Shown here piece after piece: positions 58,801 to 64,000 of a stretch of DNA of 64,000 nt. Origin of the DNA: Mesotaenium endlicherianum (lineage: Eukaryota; Streptophyta; Zygnematophyceae; Zygnematales; Mesotaeniaceae); the NCBI GenBank assembly GCA_009602735.1, contig WELA01012059.1, positions 38,966 through 102,965 of the forward strand, in the 5' to 3' direction. The translations under genes and the position numbers were made by a program. Below the pieces are notes generated by a model that worked only from the letters and a program-made list of their open reading frames with translations, searched no databases and had not been told where the DNA came from. Position 1 is the stretch's first letter; each line of letters begins with the position of its first letter.

Positions 58801-59417
58801 AACAGGTTATCCCTCTTTGACCGTTTTCGTTGAACATGAATTAGTGCCCTAGGCGGTGACTTGAAGCACTCCGGTGCCTCACGTGGTGCAAGTACAACAG
58901 TCATTGTAAATGCAACTCTCACAAGCACACATTCTATGTGAGATTTATTTTTGTTTTCTCAAGGATTGTCAACTATTTGAAGTTATTGTTATTTTATATC
59001 TATTGAGTATTAACATTAGGTGTACCAGCAAAAGAATCGTTTATGGTTCCAAGTTGCATAATCCTAGAATCCTTATTCAAGAATCAGCAGGGTAGGTGTG
59101 ACTGAATGAGATGTTTGACCTTGTAACTTACTCTCTCTAGGTTAGGATAGGGTAGGTTTCCTGGAAAATACGGCAGTTTAGGGTGTACTTTTGTACCTCC
59201 CACACGTGTGAAAAGCGAGGCGGGAAAAACCGACTTTTTCAAGTCTACACAAACATGTCTTCCACTTTTAGCATAGTGTTCCTGATTTTTTGTAGCATAC
59301 TCTTATGTATTCTGAAGCCACAAGACCTTATAACAGGTCATTTGGCCTACTATTCTTAGAAATATAGCCATCTGAGTACTCGACTACGTCATTATCTCTC
59401 ACTATTTTTACATGTCA
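55853..59417 (+). mobile_element. Element F copy 2: 3' part, near-identical to 50414-53978
   Basis: 3,565 bp at a constant offset of 5,439 from copy 1, with only scattered substitutions. It starts inside integrase (just at the MNRVLQQFV segment) and ends at the LTR end. It includes the same antisense LTR-like segment (about 56609-57557), the 5S-like units (56398-56531), the C-terminal pol piece (57549-57788), purine tract, and LTR (58094-59417). Confidence 0.92.
56398..56531 (+). ncRNA. 5S-rRNA-like units, second copy
   Basis: Same two units as 50959-51092 at an offset of 5,439. Confidence 0.65.
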
Positions 59418-59749
59418 ATGAAAATAAATACGGCTTTCCATATGGAGTCCCATGGACAAAGGATGGTACGACGAGTTATTTCAAATTATAAAGAACAATA
59501 GGATATGGAAGCTACAATAATGTAATGAACAACATACACTCATTTTTTCCGGAAGGTAATTAGGCCAACAAAAGACCACATTGTTGTGATGCTCCTAGTA
59601 TGGGCCAAACGGGCGTGCTTGAGGACACGCCGGATGTAACTGATGGGGGTGCCCCCTAGTCTGCAAGGGGGGGCTGACAATGCCATTACGGTGTGACACG
59701 TGAACTGTTTGCCTTCGCAGTGGGCTAGATCGTTGATCTATATGGCTAC
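59418..59749. other. Spacer and probable BRCA2 3' flank
   Basis: No coding evidence. The base composition becomes GC-richer from about 59600, marking the change from transposon DNA to the BRCA2 gene region on the minus strand. Confidence 0.5.
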
Positions 59750-62700
59750 TCATCCCACACGCGGCCACCTGTTTCGGGGGCCAAACTGCAGTCTCAATTG
59801 TCCTTGGGGGTTGAGAGCCGGAGTTGGCTTGGAGGGGAAGGAGTTGGAGCCGCCACTCCGATGCAAAAAACTAGTGATGAGGGGCTGGTTCGTGCGAGGG
59901 CTGCGGAGGTGGGGGCTAGTCATGCCAGCACGTCGGACGACGCCACTTGGCCTGTTCCCGGGAGTCGGCAGCGCGCTCCCAGTGATCTTGTAGACCCTCT
60001 CCTGCAGGGCGCTCACGGCCTGCCAATTGTCGCAAGAAGAGCAGCAGCAAAACCAGCATGGAAGGAACACAAAGTTCACGAGAGTGAGCTGCTGCTGCTG
60101 GTCTTTCTCTATCCACTTGAGCAACGGCAGCCACGAAAGCTCGGCCAAACCTCCCAAAAGAAACCAAATAGAACAAAGACAACACTAGCACTCTGCTGAT
60201 ACATTCCCCTTCAACAGAAGCTGAAAGGGGCTCTTTTTCACCCGGGCGCTGGCGAGCTAGCTCATGCCACGTCACAGGATCCAGGTAAGATGTTCGCAGG
60301 GCTGGCTAATACCAGTCACATACGCATGCACGTGCACGCAGGCAGACACGCAAATTGCAGCAGAAACATCTCCTTCACAGACATACACTCTGCTCCAGAT
60401 GAGGCGCGCGCCAGCCCGCGGATTGACCTAGCCTCGCTTGGCCCCAGCCTGAGCCCGAACATGAGCGCCACCCCACAGCCAGCCCCACCCTCAGCCTGGG
60501 CCCCAACCTCAGCCCCGGCCCCACCCTTAGCCCCGGCCAGTGACATGCAGCTGGGTGGAGGTAGCAGGGGCGTCTGCTTGAGACGACGCAAATACGTGCA
60601 ACTCCATGGAGGAGAGCAATGTGGGGAAAAGGTGGTGGATACAAGGGAGGGGTCCCGAAGAAAAGGTAAAGGAGCAAGGAAGAAAGGCCGACAGAAGCTT
60701 GGAAGTGTGAAAAGCTTGCGAAGTCGGGTGGAAAGAAAAACGAGGGAAGGGAGGGGGTGGTAATGAGGGGAAGGAAGGGGAGGAAGGGAAGCAAGAGAAG
60801 AAAACAGGCTTAGGGGGTGGGGAGGGGAGGAGGGGAGGAGGGGCACCTGGGGGTGGTCGTGGGCCCATTGAGAAACGGCAGCCACCGCGTCTCTCAGGTG
60901 CTTTGTGGAGCTGCAACCTGTGCAGGTTGATGCGCCCGACAGGTGCGCTGTGTCGGGCGCCTCTGCTGTGAGGAGGCCATTCTGATCGTCGGACTTCTTG
61001 CGCACCAGATTGCACCACGTCACCTGCACTCCACCGGCGTGCGCAACAGCAAATGACTTAGGTTTCCAGATGAGAGTTCTGAAGAAAGTTAGCCTCGCTC
61101 GAAGACCTTGACTCAAAAGAAGTGGGTGGAAGTTTGTGCCAGCAACCAATTGTAAGAAAGCTCATGCCCCACTTAGAGTTGGAGCTCAACAAGAATGCAT
61201 GAGCGCGCGCGGGTACACACACACACACACATGGAGAGGAAGAGACAGAGAGAGGGAGAGGGAGAGGGAGGGTGCGAGTTCACGGCCCTTACCACAGAGC
61301 CACAGAGCGAGGGCTCCAGCGCCACAAAGGTGTCAGAATACCCCGTGAACTGGACTGCCAGCAACGCCGGCGCCTGCGGCCGTCGCCTTCTGGGCCCAGA
61401 TTCGAAATGATTCCGTCCGTTGTACCCGCCCCGTGCCTGTGGGCTGTTGCCATTGCCGTTCCCAATGCCACTGTTGTTGTTGCTGGCGCTGTCGTGGTTG
61501 TTTTGACTATCAATATTCCCGCTGACATGTTCGCTGTTGCCATGGTCGAATGCGGTGCCATCCGTCAAAAAGAGCCACTGGGCGGCGCGCATGCCGTGGG
61601 GCTGCGGCTCCCCCACGGAGAGCACCAACGCCGCCACGTCAAACTCCCTGCACGTGCGTACGGCAAGAGGATAATTGCGGCCGGAGTGCTCAATGAACAT
61701 TGATGCTGAACAACGAGTATTTACATGTCCATGTATGGGTACAGACATTCAGAATTTCACAAGTATTTCACTTTGCATACACAAAGGTTCCACAGAATTT
61801 ACAGATTGAAGAATTATCAGTGTGCGCAGATGTGAAACCCAGAAGCACGCTCAAAGCACGAGGACGTGAAGATGAATGCTGGGTCTCAACGCTGTCGTGC
61901 ATATGCACACGCCCATCCTGTGAATCCATCGTTGAGCATCGTACAAACAAACCCCAAGAGAAATAAAAAGAAGAAGAGTAACCCCACCCGCAGTGATACG
62001 CACGCTTTATAATGCACGCAAACGCACGCGATGCCGGCCGCACACAGCAGGAGGCCCACAGGAGGCCAACAGAAGAAACTCAGCACTGGGGGTTGCCTGA
62101 GGGTGCATTTTCATGAATATTTCTTTCGGAGTCTTCTTAAATTCTAGTTTCTGCCGCGTACCTGCCAATCGGCACCTCTGCCAGCGCCAACAGCTGGACG
62201 GCGCACCGGGGCGGATGTGTGTGCCTGCAGAAGGAAGGAAGGAAGGAAGGACAAGTGCATCATTGATTCATACCCTCAGCATGCCACCGATGTGTTGCCC
62301 TGATGCAGTGCCACACCTAACAAGAGGAAATGAGGTGTTGGGTGAATAAGAGCGGGTCCCAGGAATTCGTGAAAGTGATGGCGCCTAACCGGAGGGGGCA
62401 GGCTCAGGAAGAATGAAGACTTGGGTGCAAGTTTCAGCTTTCGGATTCAGAGTTCAAGGTGATACGCATGGGCTCATGCCCACGGCAGGATGCTGCTGCA
62501 GCACAACAGGGATGATTCTTCAAACAGCAACATTGGCATTCCACAGCTTCACCCAGCAAAAGCCATTCTGTGCCCACTTGCTGGAACAAGCCCCTCCCAC
62601 TTCCTCTCAACTACTTCCTCCCCGGACCCACCCTCCCCTCAAGATTTGCCACCTCCTGCCAGCCTCAGCCTCTCTCCGCCTCTCAGTTTCTGAGCATCTC

Positions 62701-63922
62701 AGCCTCAGCCCCCATCCACGGCACGGGGGAGAACAGCGAGCAGCAGGCAGCAGCAACCCACGACGATATTTTGAGAGGAGCGGGGGCCCTCTGCGGGGGA
62801 GGGATGTGCACGCGCGCTCACAGGAGATGCTGGCGCGCGTGAGGCAAGAGCAGGTGCCACATGGTGGAGCGCGAGGTGTTGAACAGCACCGTCCTGCTGC
62901 TGCTGCTGCTGCTGCTGCTTCCTGGCACTGGCTTGACAGGCTGCAGGTTGGACACCAGGTACACGCCCTCCTCCACTATGTGCTGCAGCTGCCGTCACAA
63001 ACGCGCGCGCGCATACAAACACACACACACACACAAACACACTTGCACACACGCACGCACGCACACACACGCACGCACATAGACACACACACAGACTCAC
63101 ATGAATGTCATTGGACAAAGAAACCTCCACTATACGCGTACAATCCACACTGAAGTCCATCTGTATAATTGCAATAAGGACAAGTACGTGTACCATATGG
63201 ATGGAAGCAGGAGACACAGGCACATTCACATTCACATTGACATTTGTACATGTGCATTCGTGCCCTCTTTGTCTCCGCACCCTGGGGCTGTCGTCCCCTA
63301 CCTTCCCCACCTTCCCGCAGTCCCCCGCTCCATCACTCTTGAAACCCAAACTTGGACCCCAATTTCCCAATTGCAACCTCTTCTTGGCGCCATCTTCCGG
63401 AAGGGGCTCCTGACAAGCGTTGTGATAGTGACGTGTCGAGGCGGCAATCGGAGGCTACAATGGAAAGCGGCGATTGAATTGAACAAGCTGCGCACAGCCC
63501 GAAGGGACAGCTGTTGTGTGACGGTAAGTCCACGTCCAAGACCCCCAGCTCCTAACTCCCACCTCCCACGCTCCCACCCCCTACAGACGGGACCTTCCCA
63601 GCCTTCCCAGAGAAGGGCTCTCCTCAGAGAAGGGCTCTTAATAAAAGAGGAAGGGCTGGAGCCGTACCTGCTCCTCAGAGGGCCTCCACAGCGTGACGAG
63701 CCCGTCCCTCTCTGCCACCTCCTCCTCCTCCTTTGTGTCCTCGTCCTCCAGCGCCCACCGGCCCCCGGCCTTGCCCTTGCCCTTGACGCCTGGTGGCGGC
63801 GTGTTGAGGGAGCGCAGCCCGGCCACGCGGAGCTTGAGGAGGGGGGAGACATCACGCTCTGTCAGGTTGGCGGCCTTGAGGGCGTCGTCCACCTCCTTCT
63901 CTATGGCCGCCCTCGATGCCTC
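59750..63922 (-). CDS. BRCA2: BRCA2 C-terminal part (OB-fold region to stop), six exons
   Basis: Minus-strand exons: 63922-63668, 62988-62822, 62224-62162, 61647-61293, 61023-60847, 60019-59750. All introns are GT-AG, phases join exactly, total 1,287 nt (428 residues plus TGA). Recognition rests on the ordered match to plant BRCA2: LTERDVSPLLKLRVAGL, LVTLWRPSEEQ, EEGVYLVSNLQP, STMWHLL, AEVPIGREFDVAALVLSVG, AQWLFLTDGT, LLAVQFTGYSDTFVALEP, LCGSVVTWCNLVRKK, KHLRDAVAAVSQWAHD and SALQERVYKITGSALP. BRCA2 loads RAD51 on single-stranded DNA for homologous recombination in the nucleus; this part forms the distal OB folds that bind ssDNA. Oddities: an 8-Ser run, an Asn/Gly-rich insert of about 60 residues, and a C-terminal extension with QPLITSFL. 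BRC repeats would lie upstream, off the window. Confidence 0.9.
61218..61270 (+). repeat. CA and GA microsatellite in a BRCA2 intron
   Basis: Runs of CA (61218-61232) then GAGAGG-type purines (61235-61270) in the intron between exons 61647-61293 and 61023-60847, upstream of the donor on the transcript's other side; no coding role. Confidence 0.7.
62228..62250 (+). repeat. GGAA repeat forming an intron polypyrimidine tract
   Basis: Four or five GGAA units on the plus strand are TTCC on the transcript, placed directly before the AG at 62226-62225, so the microsatellite serves as the polypyrimidine tract of the 63-nt BRCA2 exon. Confidence 0.7.
62894..62917 (-). repeat. (AGC)8 coding triplet repeat in BRCA2
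   Basis: Eight AGC codons on the transcript encode eight Ser in exon 62988-62822, in the loop after NLQPVKPVPG and before RTVLFNTS. CTG/CAG-type repeats are length-unstable. Confidence 0.85.
63009..63094 (+). repeat. CA/CG-rich dinucleotide repeat in a BRCA2 intron
   Basis: Interrupted CA and GCAC repeat of about 85 bases just upstream (transcript sense) of the acceptor for exon 62988-62822. Confidence 0.8.
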
Positions 63923-63924
63923 CT

Positions 63925-64000
63925 GCAGCAGCAGCAGCAGCAGCAGGAGGGGCAGGATCGGCAGAGGGGGAAGAGGAGGAAGAGGGAGAAGAGGGGGGGG
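63925..64000 (-). other. BRCA2 intron at the window edge
   Basis: On the transcript strand this is a C/T-rich tract followed by repeated CTG ending in the acceptor AG at 63924-63923. The window stops inside this intron, so the 5' part of the gene is not visible. Confidence 0.7.

Noticed and set aside
50414-59417. Simple two-LTR element with the 3.56-kb blocks as its LTRs
   Set aside because: Each block starts inside integrase and contains pol pieces plus its own purine tract and LTR, so the blocks are 3' portions of elements, not LTRs.
60316-61149. Single 277-residue minus-strand protein
   Set aside because: Only 61023-60847 within it matches BRCA2 and has splice borders; the rest is intron read-through.
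62705-63376. 223-residue minus-strand ORF
   Set aside because: Runs through dinucleotide repeats and uses a different frame from the BRCA2 exon 62988-62822, which has homology and splice signals.

Overview
The window looks like nuclear DNA of a plant-lineage eukaryote, most likely a streptophyte (charophyte) alga with a large repeat-rich genome such as Chara. That assignment is inference from three things: two spliced host genes, chromovirus-type LTR retrotransposons with initiator-Met-type primer sites, and a Ty3/gypsy element carrying a C5 DNA methyltransferase, a gene capture previously reported from charophytes and dinoflagellates. No bacterial features are present. Two single N characters mark a draft assembly.

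Host genes lie at both ends, both on the minus strand. At 1979-3824 a five-exon gene encodes a 253-residue protein with two ACT domains (GcvR-like) and a possible mitochondrial presequence. At 59750-63922 (running off the right edge) six phase-consistent exons encode the last 428 residues of BRCA2, covering the OB-fold region to the stop codon.

The 5.7-59.4 kb stretch is mobile DNA in nested layers. Element A (5739-14899) is a decayed Ty3/gypsy element: gag with two zinc knuckles, aspartic protease, C5 DNA methyltransferase, long linker, conserved UAG, RT, RNase H, integrase, PHD finger, short LTR-like tail. Element B is a second, 5'-truncated copy of the same family. It runs from 14900 to 48434 but is split into four pieces by three insertions that can be read base by base: element G (15876-22555, a nearly intact chromovirus with 503-bp LTRs, AGCAA duplication and a canonical -1 slip site), element H (25431-41145, a hAT transposon with CAGGG ends and an 8-bp duplication), and element D (41711-47203, a reversed LTR element with no gag-pol). 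H contains a 34-bp palindromic minisatellite, a broken BED/DUF659/hATC transposase, and element C (32138-40326, an LTR element with GTCAC duplication and an extra ORF of about 468 codons after pol). D contains a solo LTR (45178-46384, CTTAG duplication).

From 48435 to 59417 lie two 3' portions of one gypsy family (element F). Both end at the same LTR end and both carry the same antisense LTR-like segment with two 5S-rRNA-like units. A 1.9-kb stretch of unknown sequence separates them.

The most interesting system is the A/B family. It couples a DNA methyltransferase (writer) and a PHD finger (potential chromatin reader) to a retrotransposon polyprotein. The two copies keep a UAG-CAA-CUA stop, the tobamovirus-type readthrough context, exactly between the methyltransferase-linker part and reverse transcriptase. 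Both also carry Lys in place of the third catalytic residue of integrase.
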